This document shows, in pieces, positions 18,259-27,310 of a stretch of DNA of 64,000 nucleotides. The DNA lies in contig CAVQWR010000006.1 in NCBI GenBank assembly GCA_963717695.1, positions 434,001-498,000 of the forward strand, in the 5' to 3' direction. Source of the stretch: CAIWHR01 sp963717695. GTDB taxonomy: Bacteria > Pseudomonadota > Gammaproteobacteria > Burkholderiales > Casimicrobiaceae. The notes beneath the pieces are model-generated. The model was not told the origin of the DNA. It did no database searches and saw only the letters and a program-made list of their open reading frames with translations. The translations under genes and the position numbers were made by a program. The stretch's first letter is position 1, and the number at the start of each line of letters is the position of its first letter.

Positions 18259-18962
18259 CACGGGCCTTCCTGCGCATCGAGGATCGCCGCGGCGAGCGCG
18301 AGGTCGCCGGCATAGGTGATCTTGAGGTTCTGCGCGCTGCCCGGAATGAGGCGGGGCGCGGCGCAGGCGCCGGTCGCGGCAAGCGCCTCGACCGCCTGCG
18401 CCTCGTCGGTGAGCGCGCCCGCATCGAGACGCCGGAACGCGGCCTGCAGGATGCCGAAGCGGAACATCTGCGGCGTCTGCGCCTGCCACAGATGGGCACG
18501 GTCCTCCGTCCGCAGCACGCGATGCGCGGCGCCAGGGTCCTCGCGTTTCAGCGTGTCCGCGACCGGAATCGCAAGGAGACCGCCGACGGCCTCGTGTTCG
18601 AGGTCGGCGACGAGCCGCAGCAGCGCGTCGACCGGCACGCACGGCCGCGCGGCATCGTGGACCAGCATCCAGTCGTCGTCGGCGCAGCGCGCGGCGAGCG
18701 CGACAAGCGCGTTCGCCACGGTGTCGCCGCGCGTCGGCCCGCCGCACCGCAGCGCCTCGGCGCGCTGCCACGATTCGAGCTTCGCTTCGAACATCTTGTC
18801 GTCCGGCGCCAGCGCGACGATCACGTCGGCGCGCGGCAGCGCCTTCGCCAGGCGGTCGATCGTCCGCGCGATGACCGGCAGCCCGGCGAGATCGGCGTAC
18901 TGCTTCGGCGCGTGCGTGTCGAAGCGACTGCCGCCGCCGGCAGCGGGGATCAGGATGTGCAT
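18258..18962 (-). CDS. ispD: 2-C-methyl-D-erythritol 4-phosphate cytidylyltransferase
   Basis: Transfers CMP to methylerythritol phosphate in the MEP pathway. It has the nucleotidyltransferase motif ILIPAAGGGSRF at the very N-terminus, the conserved KQYADLAGLPVIARTI, VHDAARPCV, and QTPQMFR. I prefer the ATG at 18962 because the family starts immediately before the PAAG loop. A GTG at 18998 would add 12 residues. The gene is followed by ispF in a one-base overlap, and preceded on the same strand by a GNAT gene. Confidence 0.93.
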   Translation of the reverse strand: MHILIPAAGGGSRFDTHAPKQYADLAGLPVIARTIDRLAKALPRADVIVALAPDDKMFEAKLESWQRAEALRCGGPTRGDTVANALVALAARCADDDWMLVHDAARPCVPVDALLRLVADLEHEAVGGLLAIPVADTLKREDPGAAHRVLRTEDRAHLWQAQTPQMFRFGILQAAFRRLDAGALTDEAQAVEALAATGACAAPRLIPGSAQNLKITYAGDLALAAAILDAQEGP

Positions 18963-19017
18963 CCGCGGCGGAGCCTTCAGCGCTGCCACGGCGTCCACAT
19001 GAATGCCGATGGCCCGG

Positions 19018-19473
19018 TCATGAAATCACCCGCGCGATCCGCTCCTCGTCGAGCGGACGAAAGCCGTGCCGCTCGTAGAAGCGCCACGCGCCGGCGTTGG
19101 CGCGGTGGCACGCGGTGTCGATGCGGGTGATGCCGAGGCAAAGCAGGTGCGCGACCAGCGCGTCCAGCATTGCGCCGCCCACCCCGCGTCCCTGCCACTT
19201 CGCGTCGATCGTCACGTCGTCGAGCTTGGCGACGAGCGAGCCTTTCGACGTCGAGATCGCGCGGCACACGACGCACGCGCCGACGGCTTCGGTGCCGGCG
19301 AACGCCAGCCAGACGAATCCGATCTCGGGATGTTGCAGAAAGAGATCGAGAGCGCGCTCGAGCGCCCCGGGCCCCGCGTCCCCGTAGACGGCGCTCGACG
19401 CGAGGTAGTGATCGTCGTCGCGCAGGAAGGCCCCCAGCAGAGCAACGGCCGCACCGCGGGACGCCGCCGTCAT
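19018..19473 (-). CDS. GNAT family N-acetyltransferase
   Basis: A 151-residue acetyltransferase. The acetyl-CoA loop is visible as KWQGRGVGGAMLDALVAHL (the Q/R-x-x-G-x-G/A motif), preceded by a beta strand with LDDVTIDAKW and followed by FYERHGFRPL. The substrate is unknown. The ATG at 19473 is chosen because upstream in-frame sequence is the antiframe of the next gene. It sits between a thioesterase gene and ispD on one strand, with gaps of 55 to 77 bases. Confidence 0.85.
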   Translation of the reverse strand: MTAASRGAAVALLGAFLRDDDHYLASSAVYGDAGPGALERALDLFLQHPEIGFVWLAFAGTEAVGACVVCRAISTSKGSLVAKLDDVTIDAKWQGRGVGGAMLDALVAHLLCLGITRIDTACHRANAGAWRFYERHGFRPLDEERIARVIS

Positions 19474-19549
19474 CACCGCGCAGCGAACTTGATCCGCGCC
19501 GCTGCGAGCGACCGGTACGCGTCGAGCGAGCGCGTCGACGGCCGGGCTC

Positions 19550-20023
19550 TTACTCAAGCGAGTCCCCGACGAGGGACTCGAGCGCGGCACGGATCGGGGG
19601 TGGAATCGGCACCGGTCGCTGCGTGGCGCGATCGACCCACACGTGGACGAAATGGCCGGTCGCCGCCGGCTCGGCGTCGTCGTGGCGGAAGAGACCGATC
19701 TCGTACTTGACCGACGAGGTGCCGAGCTTGACGACACGCAACCCTGCGTCGATCACGTCGGGGAACGTCAGCGACTTCCGAAACTTGCAGAGCGTCTCGA
19801 CGACGAGGCCGATCGCGGGATCGCGCGCGATGTCGAGCCCGCCGATGCGGATCAGGTGCTCGTTCACCACGGTGTCGAAGTACGAGTAATAGGTCACGTT
19901 GTTGACGTGCCCGTAGGAATCGTTGTCCATCCAGCGGGTGGGGATCGCGAGGAAATAGCGATACCCGTCGCGCAGTCCCGGCCGGCCGGGAGCGGGTGCG
20001 CGGGGCGACGCAGCGCCGCTCAT
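19550..20023 (-). CDS. Acyl-CoA thioesterase, 4HBT hot-dog fold
   Basis: A 157-residue hot-dog thioesterase of the 4-hydroxybenzoyl-CoA/YbgC group. The active-site motif reads PTRWMDNDSYGHVNNVTYYSYFD, with the catalytic Asp in DNDSYGHVNN. Such enzymes hydrolyse small acyl-CoA or aryl-CoA thioesters in the cytoplasm. The substrate cannot be read from sequence. It lies 51 bases downstream of glcF on the same strand and may belong to the glycolate oxidase transcript. Confidence 0.88.
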   Translation of the reverse strand: MSGAASPRAPAPGRPGLRDGYRYFLAIPTRWMDNDSYGHVNNVTYYSYFDTVVNEHLIRIGGLDIARDPAIGLVVETLCKFRKSLTFPDVIDAGLRVVKLGTSSVKYEIGLFRHDDAEPAATGHFVHVWVDRATQRPVPIPPPIRAALESLVGDSLE

Positions 20024-20074
20024 CGCGCGACCCCGGATCGCATCAGGACATTCGGCATGAACATGCGGCTTCGC

Positions 20075-21322
20075 TCACTCGGAGACGCGCTTGCGGTTCA
20101 TCATCCGTTCGTCGAGGAGCTCGATCCAGTGCCGGACCGGGACCTTCGCGCGCTCGGCGAGATGAACGAGACAGCCGATGTTCGCCGTGGCGATGATCTC
20201 GGGATCGCCCGCCTCCAGCGCCGCGACCTTGCGCGAGCGAAGCGCGGCGGAGATGACGGGCTGCAGGATCGCGTACGTTCCCGCCGCGCCGCAGCACAGA
20301 TGCGCGTCGCTGACCGGCGTGAGCTCGTGGCCCAGCGCGTGCACGATCTCCTCGGCGCTGCCCTTGAGCTTGAGGCCGTGCTGCAGCGAGCACGGCGAAT
20401 GGAACGCGATCTTCTTCGAGCCCATGTCCATCGCGATCTGCGGCGCGATGCGCGACCATTCCGCGGCGACGATCTCGACCGGGTCCTTCGCCTGCTCCGA
20501 GATGCGCGCCGCCTTCGCCGCATAGGAAGGATCGTTGCGCAGCAGATGGCCATAGTCCTTGACCATCACCCCGCAGCCGCTGGCCGTGACGACGACTGCT
20601 TCGGCGCCGGCCTGGATCTCCGGCCACCACGCGTCGATGTTGCGCTTGATTGCCGTGAACGCGACATCGTCCTGGTTGAGATGATGCGGCATCGCGCCAC
20701 AGCAGCCCCCGCCCGGGATCGCGACGAGCGAGATGCCGACCCGGTCGAGGACGCGGGCCATTGCCGCATCGATCGACGGCGCGATCTTGCCCTGCACGCA
20801 GCTCGTCAGTGCCAGCATCCGGCGCGGATGCCGCGGCGCCGGCCACGCGCCGGCCGCGGCCCGGTCAGGTATCCGCTTCGCGAGATCGTTCGGCAGGAAG
20901 CCCTTGAGCATCCGACCGGCAGCGAGCGCCGTGCCGAATAGCGGCGCGGACATGAGTCCCGCGCGAATGCCCCAGCGCTTCGCCTGCTCGACTGCGGGAC
21001 GCGCAACCCTGGCGTCGACGACGCGCCGGCCGATGTCGACGAGGCGCCCGTATTTCACGCCCGACGGGCAGGTCGTCTCGCAGCTGAGGCAGGTGAGGCA
21101 GCGATCGAGATGCAGTTGCGTCTTCTCGGTCGGGGCCACCCCTTCGAGCACTTCCTTGATGAGGTAGATCCGCCCACGCGGCCCGTCGAGCTCGTCGCCC
21201 AGCAATTGATACGTGGGGCACGTCGCCGTGCAGAAGCCGCAGTGGACGCAGCTTCGCAGGATCGCGTCGGCCTCGCGCCCGTCGGGCGTGTCGCGGATGA
21301 AGTCGGCGAGCGCGGTCTGCAT
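20075..21322 (-). CDS. glcF: Glycolate oxidase iron-sulfur subunit GlcF
   Basis: This 415-residue subunit passes electrons from the flavin subunits of glycolate oxidase to the respiratory chain. It has two [4Fe-4S] motifs, CVHCGFCTATCP (Cys25/28/31/35) and CLTCLSCETTCP (Cys75/78/81/85). Two C-terminal CCG-domain motifs follow (PGGGCCGAMPHHLN and HLCCGAAGTYAI). It is complete and of usual length. glcE ends five bases upstream. Together with glcD and glcE it forms the three-part enzyme that converts glycolate to glyoxylate at the inner face of the membrane. Confidence 0.95.
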   Translation of the reverse strand: MQTALADFIRDTPDGREADAILRSCVHCGFCTATCPTYQLLGDELDGPRGRIYLIKEVLEGVAPTEKTQLHLDRCLTCLSCETTCPSGVKYGRLVDIGRRVVDARVARPAVEQAKRWGIRAGLMSAPLFGTALAAGRMLKGFLPNDLAKRIPDRAAAGAWPAPRHPRRMLALTSCVQGKIAPSIDAAMARVLDRVGISLVAIPGGGCCGAMPHHLNQDDVAFTAIKRNIDAWWPEIQAGAEAVVVTASGCGVMVKDYGHLLRNDPSYAAKAARISEQAKDPVEIVAAEWSRIAPQIAMDMGSKKIAFHSPCSLQHGLKLKGSAEEIVHALGHELTPVSDAHLCCGAAGTYAILQPVISAALRSRKVAALEAGDPEIIATANIGCLVHLAERAKVPVRHWIELLDERMMNRKRVSE

Positions 21323-21327
21323 CGCGG

Positions 21328-22416
21328 TCAGAGATCCGGATACAGCCGGCCGCGGTTGAGGATGCCCGCGGGATCGAACACCGCCTTCAGCCGCTTGTGC
21401 AGCCCCTGCAGCGTGGTGCCGAGCGGCTGGAAGGCGCCCGAGCTCTTGTCGGGCGCGCGGAAAAGCGTCGCATGACCACCGTGCGACTGCGCCCAGGCAC
21501 GGATGCGCGCCGCGTCGGCGCGCTCGTTGGCCGCGAGCCAGCGCAACGCGCCGCCCCATTCGATCAACTGGTCGCCGCCAAGGTCTCCGTCGGGGGCCGT
21601 CGATCGCACCGACAGGCGCCACATCGCCACGCCGGCCGTTGCCGCGTCGAGAAAGAAAGGCTGCGTGTGCTCGCGGATGCTGCGCCAGAACGCGGCGCCC
21701 GAATCGTTGCCCGGCAGTCCCGCGCCGCCGATTCTCGTCACCGCGGCGGCGACGGCGGTCGGCGCACCGGAAAGCCGCACCGCAAGTTGGCCGGCATGAT
21801 AGGTGGTGGCCGTGATCGGCAGCGGCACGCCGCCCCATTCGTTCATCCGCCGTATCGCTTCGTCCGCCGAGCATTGGAACACCCGCGTCGTTTCATGCTT
21901 CGGCAGCGGCAGGCAGCGCAGCGAGATCTCGGTCAGGAGCCCGAGCGTGCCGAGCGCGCCGGTCATGAGGCGCGCGACGTCGAAGCCCGCGACGTTCTTC
22001 ATCACGCGCCCGCCGAACGAGAGATCCTGGCCGTTGCCGTCGATGATGCGCACCCCGAGAATGATGTCGCGCACGGCCCCCGAATACGGGCGGCGCGGGC
22101 CGGAAAGCCCCGCGGCCACGAATCCGCCCAGCGTCGCCGCCTCGCCGAAGCGCGGCGGCTCGCAGGCGAGCATCTGTCCCGATGCGCGCAGCGTGCGCTC
22201 GACGTGCGCGAGCGACGTGCCGGCGCGCGCGGTCACGACGAGCTCGGTCGGATCGTAGTCGACGATGCCCTCGTAGGACTTCGTCTCGAGTACGTCGCCC
22301 AGAGGCCGCTCGCCGTAGAAATCCTTGGTGCCGCCGCCGCGCAGCACGAGCGGCGTGCCGGACGCCGCCGCCGCGCGGATGCGCGCCTGCCACTCGGCGA
22401 TCACGGCTTCGCTCAT
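21328..22416 (-). CDS. glcE: Glycolate oxidase FAD-binding subunit GlcE
   Basis: A 362-residue flavin subunit of glycolate oxidase. The FAD-binding PCMH fold is visible: LVLRGGGTKDFYG, VTARAGTSLAHVERTL, GGFVAAGLSGPRRPYSGAVRDIILGV, RVMKNVAGFDVARL. The C-terminus ends FDPAGILNRGRLYPDL, as in GlcE proteins. The start at 22416 overlaps the stop of the GST gene by four bases. glcF follows by five bases. The unusual feature is the GST gene and a second FAD oxidase lying between glcD and glcE. Confidence 0.93.
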   Translation of the reverse strand: MSEAVIAEWQARIRAAAASGTPLVLRGGGTKDFYGERPLGDVLETKSYEGIVDYDPTELVVTARAGTSLAHVERTLRASGQMLACEPPRFGEAATLGGFVAAGLSGPRRPYSGAVRDIILGVRIIDGNGQDLSFGGRVMKNVAGFDVARLMTGALGTLGLLTEISLRCLPLPKHETTRVFQCSADEAIRRMNEWGGVPLPITATTYHAGQLAVRLSGAPTAVAAAVTRIGGAGLPGNDSGAAFWRSIREHTQPFFLDAATAGVAMWRLSVRSTAPDGDLGGDQLIEWGGALRWLAANERADAARIRAWAQSHGGHATLFRAPDKSSGAFQPLGTTLQGLHKRLKAVFDPAGILNRGRLYPDL

Positions 22417-23087
22417 CCGGCGGCCCTGATCCTGTCGCGGTAGAGGACGCGCGGCTCGTCCGCGTCCACGATCGTCGTTTCGGCAAGCGCGGCCTTTTCC
22501 CATTCGCGCACGAATGGATGGGCGAGGAGCGCCGCGAGATAACCTGCGGCGGCGCCGGTCGGCGCGACGCCGTAGGTCTGGAAGCGAAACGCGACCGGCG
22601 CGTAGAACGCGTCGGCGAGCGAAAAAGCGCCGCACAGAAAGGCGCCGCCCGCGCCGAACCGCCTGCGTCCTTCGTTCCAGATCGCGTCGACGCGCGCGAT
22701 GTCGCCCGCGAGCGCGGGCGACCACGGCCGGACGTCGAGGCGCTCGCGGATGCACATCGTCATGTCGTCGCGCAGCGCGGCGAAGCCGGAGTGCATTTCG
22801 GCGCACACCGAGCGCGCCCACGCACGGGCCGCGCGGTCGGCCGGCCACATGCCCGGGTGACGCTCGGCAAGATACTCGGCAATCGCGAGCGAATCCCAGA
22901 CGGCGATGTCGCCGTCGTGCAGCGCCGGCACCCGCGCCGTCGGCGAGAAGCGGAGGAACTCCGGATTGTGCGTGCCGGAGAGCTGCACCAGGACTTCCGT
23001 GAAGGGCGCACCGGAGAGCTTCGCGGCAAGCCAGCCGCGCACCGACCACGTCGAGTAGTTCTTGTTGCCGATGTACAGGGTATACAT
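22413..23087 (-). CDS. Glutathione S-transferase family protein
   Basis: A 224-residue protein with a thioredoxin-like N-terminal domain (MYTLYIGNKNYSTWSVRGWLAAKL; VPALHDGDIAVWDSLAIAEYLAE carries the glutathione-binding Ser) and an all-helical C-terminal domain. The NYSTWSLRGW start is typical of a bacterial GST subgroup related to YfcF. The ATG at 23087 is preferred over an upstream GTG because it gives the family N-terminus. It is embedded in the glycolate oxidase cluster and overlaps glcE by four bases, so it is co-translated. Its role there is unclear. Confidence 0.9.
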   Translation of the reverse strand: MYTLYIGNKNYSTWSVRGWLAAKLSGAPFTEVLVQLSGTHNPEFLRFSPTARVPALHDGDIAVWDSLAIAEYLAERHPGMWPADRAARAWARSVCAEMHSGFAALRDDMTMCIRERLDVRPWSPALAGDIARVDAIWNEGRRRFGAGGAFLCGAFSLADAFYAPVAFRFQTYGVAPTGAAAGYLAALLAHPFVREWEKAALAETTIVDADEPRVLYRDRIRAAG

Positions 23088-23177
23088 ATCAGCGCGACTC
23101 CCGCGTCGCGGCGCTCGGGCCGCACGCACGCACACGTGCACGGCACCGCGCGACGCGGCCTTCTGCAGCCGGCACCC

Positions 23178-24593
23178 TCACATCGGCACCGTCTTGCCGG
23201 GATTCATGATGTCGTGCGGGTCGAGCGCGCGCTTGATCGCGCGCATCACGTCGACCGCCTCGCCGTGCTCGGCGACGAGCGCGGCGAGCTTGTGCACGCC
23301 CACGCCGTGCTCGCCGGTGCAGGTGCCGCCCATGGCGATCGCGCGGAGGCTCGTGCGCTGCGTGAAGCCTTCAGCCTTCGCGCGCTCGGCGGCGTCGTTC
23401 GGGTCGAACAGCACGACGACGTGGAAATTGCCGTCGCCGACGTGGCCGACGATGGAGGCGACGAGTCCGGTGGCGTCGATGTCGCTGCGCGTTTCGAGGA
23501 TGCAGTCGGCGAGCCGCGAGATCGGGACGCAGGCGTCGGTGGCGAAGCCCTGCTTGCCGGGGGCGAGCGCCATCGACGCATAGTACGCGGCGTGGCGCGC
23601 CTTCCACAGGCGCGTGCGGTCCTCCGGCCGCGTCGCCCATTCGAACGCGCTGCCGCCGAACTCCGCGGTGATCGCCTGCATCGCCTCGGCCTGCTCCGCG
23701 ACACCCGCGGTGCTGCCGTGGAACTCGAAGAAAAGCGTCGGGGCCTCGCTGAAGCCTTCGAGCTTCGAATACTGGATGCACGCCCGCATCTGCATCGCAT
23801 CGAGGAGCTCGATCCGGGCCACGGGGATGCCCTGCTGCATCGCCGATATCACCGTGTTGACGGCGCCTTCCAGGTCGGCGAACTGGCAGACGGCGGCCGA
23901 GATCGCCTCCGGCACGCCGTAAAGGCGAAGCTGCACTTCGGTGATGACGCCGAGCGTGCCCTCGGCACCGACGAAGAGGCGCGTGAGGTCGTAGCCCGCG
24001 CTCGATTTGCGCGCGCGGCCGCCGGTGTGGATGATGCGGCCGTCGGCGGTGACGACGGTGAGGCCGAGCACGTTCTCGCGCATCGTGCCGTAGCGCACGG
24101 CGTTGGTGCCCGACGCGCGCGTCGACGCCATGCCGCCGATGGTGGCGTCGGCGCCGGGGTCGATCGGAAAGAAGAGGCCCGAGCCCTTGAGCTCGGCGTT
24201 GAGCGCCTCGCGGGTCAATCCCGCCTCGACGCGACAGTCGAGGTCTTCGGCGTTGATCTCGATGACACGATTCATCCGCGACAGGTCGATCGACACGCCG
24301 CCGTAGAGCGCGGCGACGTGGCCCTCGAGCGAGGTGCCCACGCCGAACGGGATGACCGGCACGCGCGCGGCGTGCGCGAGCCGCACGATCGCGGCGACCT
24401 CCTCCGTCGTCTGCGGGAACACGACGACGTCGGGCAGCGCGGCGTCCGCCATGCCTTCGCCATGGCTGTGCGCATCGCGTGCGGCGCGCGCGGTCGACGC
24501 CCGCTCGCCGAAATCGGCGCAGAGGCGGCCGACGACGTCGGCCACGCTACGTGCATCCGGGCGGGCGTGGCGAAGGTCGGTGTGCGCGTTCAT
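23178..24593 (-). CDS. FAD-linked oxidase, D-lactate dehydrogenase (cytochrome)-like
   Basis: A 471-residue PCMH-type flavoprotein. An FAD-binding domain (VPVIPFGVGTSLEGHVAAL, GADATIGGMASTRASGTNAVRYGTMRENVLGL, VGAEGTLGVITEV) is followed by a FAD-oxidase C domain with HVGDGNFHVVVLFDP, GTCTGEHGVGVHK and PHDIMNPGKTVPM. The His residues in the last three motifs contribute to the active site in D-lactate and glycolate dehydrogenases. It is a paralogue of the next gene. SLEGH rather than GLSGG in the loop favours the Dld/D-2-hydroxyacid group. It lies 11 bases after glcD, so it is part of the same operon. Confidence 0.88.
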   Translation of the reverse strand: MNAHTDLRHARPDARSVADVVGRLCADFGERASTARAARDAHSHGEGMADAALPDVVVFPQTTEEVAAIVRLAHAARVPVIPFGVGTSLEGHVAALYGGVSIDLSRMNRVIEINAEDLDCRVEAGLTREALNAELKGSGLFFPIDPGADATIGGMASTRASGTNAVRYGTMRENVLGLTVVTADGRIIHTGGRARKSSAGYDLTRLFVGAEGTLGVITEVQLRLYGVPEAISAAVCQFADLEGAVNTVISAMQQGIPVARIELLDAMQMRACIQYSKLEGFSEAPTLFFEFHGSTAGVAEQAEAMQAITAEFGGSAFEWATRPEDRTRLWKARHAAYYASMALAPGKQGFATDACVPISRLADCILETRSDIDATGLVASIVGHVGDGNFHVVVLFDPNDAAERAKAEGFTQRTSLRAIAMGGTCTGEHGVGVHKLAALVAEHGEAVDVMRAIKRALDPHDIMNPGKTVPM

Positions 24594-24604
24594 CGCTCGC
24601 TCCG

Positions 24605-26059
24605 TCAGAACCGCGGCAGCTCCGGGTGCGGGAGCCGGCCGTGGTGGACGAACATCTTGCCGAATTCGGCGCAGCGGTGCAGCGTCGGCACGCCCTTGCC
24701 GGGATTGAGGAGCCCGTGCGGATCGAACGCCGCCTTGATGCCGAGGAAGCATTCGAGCTCCGCGGGCCGGAACTGGACGCACATCTGCGCGAGCTTTTCC
24801 ACGCCGACGCCGTGCTCGCCGGTGATCGTGCCGCCAACCTCGATGCAGAGCTCGCCGATGGCCGCACCGAACTCCGCGGCGCGCTCGGTCTCGCCTTCGA
24901 CATTGGCGTCGAAGAAGATGAGCGGATGCAGGTTGCCGTCGCCCGCGTGAAAGACGTTGGCGCAATGGAGCCCGTATTTGCGGGACATCTCGTCGATGCG
25001 CTCCAGGACGTCGGCGAGCGCCCGGCGCGGAATCGTGCCGTCCATGCAGCAGTAATCCGGCGTGAGGCGCCCCACCGCCGGAAACGCCGCCTTGCGCCCC
25101 GACCAGTAGAGAAGACGCTGGGCTTCGTCCTTGGAGACCCGGATCTGCGTGGCCCCGGCCTCGGCCAGCACCGACCGGATGTCGGCCATGTCGGCCGCGA
25201 CTTCCTCCGCCGTGCCGTCGGCCTCGACGAGCAGCACCGCTTTTGCGTCGAGCGGGTAGCCGGCGTTGACGAACTCCTCCACCGCGCGCGTCGCCGCCTG
25301 GTCCATCATCTCGAGCCCGGCCGGGACGATGCCGGCGCCGATGACCGCCGCGACCGCGTTGCCGGCCTTCGTCACGTCGTCGAACGCGGCCAGCGCCACC
25401 TGCGCCGCCTGCGGCTTCGGCGTCAGCTTGACGGTGATCTCGGTGATGACGGCGAGCATCCCTTCCGAGCCGTGCATCAGCGCGAGCAGATCGTAGCCGG
25501 GGCTGTCGAGCGCGTCGCCGCCGAAATCGACCACCTCGCCCGAGGTGAGCACGCCGCGGACGCGCCGGACGTTGTGCACGGTGAGACCGTACTTGAGGCA
25601 GTGCACGCCGCCGGAGTTCTCGGCGACGTTGCCACCGATCGTGCAGGCGATCTGCGACGAGGGATCGGGCGCGTAGTAGAGACCGTGCGGCGCCACCGCT
25701 TCGGTGATCGACAGGTTGCGCACGCCCGGCTGGACCACGGCGGTGCGCGTCAGCGGATCGATCACGACGATCCGGCGGAACTTGGCGAGCGACAGCAGCA
25801 CGCCGTCGTGGTGCGGCAGCGCGCCGCCGGAGAGGCCCGTCCCCGCGCCGCGAGCGACCACCGGCACGCGGGCCGCATGACAGCGCGCGAGGATGGCGGC
25901 GACCTGCGCCTCGGTGTCGGGCAGCGCAACTGCCGCGGGCAGCTCGCGATACATCGTGAGCCCGTCGCACTCGTAGGGGCGTGTGTCCTCTTCCGCGGTC
26001 AGGAGCGCGGACGCGGACAGGATCGCGGCAAGATCGGCGTGGACGATCGGGTCTAGCAT
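24605..26059 (-). CDS. glcD: Glycolate oxidase FAD subunit GlcD
   Basis: The 484-residue catalytic subunit of glycolate oxidase. It carries the PCMH FAD-binding motifs ARGAGTGLSGGALPHHDG, TIGGNVAENSGGVHCLKYGLT and HGSEGMLAVITEI. The C-terminal domain has NVFHAGDGNLHPLIFFD, GGTITGEHGVGVEK and DPHGLLNPGKGVPT. Length and motifs match GlcD. It heads a minus-strand run that continues through a paralogous oxidase, GST, glcE and glcF. About 250 bases separate it from the divergent TRAP binding-protein gene, leaving room for promoters. Confidence 0.94.
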   Translation of the reverse strand: MLDPIVHADLAAILSASALLTAEEDTRPYECDGLTMYRELPAAVALPDTEAQVAAILARCHAARVPVVARGAGTGLSGGALPHHDGVLLSLAKFRRIVVIDPLTRTAVVQPGVRNLSITEAVAPHGLYYAPDPSSQIACTIGGNVAENSGGVHCLKYGLTVHNVRRVRGVLTSGEVVDFGGDALDSPGYDLLALMHGSEGMLAVITEITVKLTPKPQAAQVALAAFDDVTKAGNAVAAVIGAGIVPAGLEMMDQAATRAVEEFVNAGYPLDAKAVLLVEADGTAEEVAADMADIRSVLAEAGATQIRVSKDEAQRLLYWSGRKAAFPAVGRLTPDYCCMDGTIPRRALADVLERIDEMSRKYGLHCANVFHAGDGNLHPLIFFDANVEGETERAAEFGAAIGELCIEVGGTITGEHGVGVEKLAQMCVQFRPAELECFLGIKAAFDPHGLLNPGKGVPTLHRCAEFGKMFVHHGRLPHPELPRF

Positions 26060-26310
26060 CGGATGAGGGCCCCGGCAGCTCCGCGCCGCGGCGGGTACGC
26101 CCGGCGCAGGGTGCTGACATTCATTCTACCTCGCGCCCCGGGCGCACGGAGTGCTTCGGACGCGCCGCCGCGCGGTGTCGAGGCCGCCGGCCCGCCTTCC
26201 CCGCGCAGCCCGCCCGACTCGCGTGGCTATGCAAGCGGCGGCTCGCGTCCTTAGAATGCGCGACTCCGGGCGAGTCCCCCCGTATGCTTTCGTTGCGATT
26301 GGAGTCGTCG

Positions 26311-27294
26311 ATGCGCCCCGCCCGCCTGCTGAATATCCTGGCCGCACTCGCCGCCGTCATGGTCCTCGCGGCGTCTCCTGCATTTGCGCAGACGACGCTG
26401 AAGATGAACATCGCGGTCGCGAAGGATTCGCACTACGGGGTCGCGATCGACGCGTTCGCGCGCGAGGTGGAGACCCGCACCGGCGGCCGCTACAAGGTCC
26501 AGACGTTCTACGCCGGCGCCCTGGGCGCCGAGCGCGAGTCCGTCGAAGGCGTCCAGCTCGGCACGCTCGACCTCACGCTGACCTCGACCGGTCCGCTGCC
26601 GAATTTCGTCCCCGAGGTTGCGATCCTCGACATTCCGTTCCTGTTTCGGGACACGGCGCACGCGCGCGCGGTGCTCGACGGGCCGATCGGCCAGGAGATG
26701 CTGCAGAAATTTCCGGCCAAGGGGATGGTCGGCCTCGCCTGGGCCGAGAACGGCTTCCGGCAGATGACCAACAACAAGCGGCCCATCAACACGCCCGAGG
26801 ACCTCAAGGGCCTCAAGATGCGGACGATGGAGAACCCGATCCACATCGAGGCGTACCGCCAGCTCGGCATCCAGCCCACGCCCATGGCGTTCACCGAGGT
26901 ATTCACCGCGCTGCAGCAGGGCACGGTCGACGGCCAGGAGAATCCGCTGACCGTCATCCAGTCGGCGAAGCTCTACCAGGTGCAGAAGAACCTCTCGCTC
27001 ACGGGACACGTCTATTCACCCGCGATCATCCTGATGAACAAGGCGCAGTGGGACAAGCTGTCCGCCGCGGACAAGGACGCCTTTCTCGCCGCCGCGCGCG
27101 AGGCGGTGAAGGTCAACCGTGCGCGCGTCGACGCCGACGAGAAGAAGGCGGTCGCGGAGCTGCGCGCCAAGGGAATGATCGTCGTCGAGAACGTCGACAA
27201 GGCGAAATTCCAGGCGGCGCTGGCGCCGGTCTACGCGGATTTCGGCAAGCGCTTCGGCCAGGACAACATCGACCGGATCCGCAACTACAAGTGA
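26311..27294 (+). CDS. TRAP transporter substrate-binding protein DctP
   Basis: A 327-residue periplasmic binding protein with a signal peptide (cleavage near SPAFAQTT). The family signature is visible in GYK-type strands, the GVQLGTLDLTLTSTGPLPNFVPE region and MENPIHIEAYRQLGIQPTPMAFTEVFTALQQGTVDGQENP. The conserved Arg that pairs with a carboxylate in GLKMRTMENP fits organic-acid ligands. The ATG at 26311 has GGAG six bases upstream. It converges on dctM with 16 bases between stops, so it is transcribed separately from the membrane subunits. Confidence 0.93.
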   Translation: MRPARLLNILAALAAVMVLAASPAFAQTTLKMNIAVAKDSHYGVAIDAFAREVETRTGGRYKVQTFYAGALGAERESVEGVQLGTLDLTLTSTGPLPNFVPEVAILDIPFLFRDTAHARAVLDGPIGQEMLQKFPAKGMVGLAWAENGFRQMTNNKRPINTPEDLKGLKMRTMENPIHIEAYRQLGIQPTPMAFTEVFTALQQGTVDGQENPLTVIQSAKLYQVQKNLSLTGHVYSPAIILMNKAQWDKLSAADKDAFLAAAREAVKVNRARVDADEKKAVAELRAKGMIVVENVDKAKFQAALAPVYADFGKRFGQDNIDRIRNYK

Positions 27295-27310
27295 CGGACG
27301 CCGCGCCCGC

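Noticed and set aside
22182..24950. A 922-codon plus-strand open frame across glcE, GST and the FAD oxidases
   Set aside because: All underlying minus-strand genes have intact conserved motifs; the antisense product is low-complexity Arg/His/Asp sequence.
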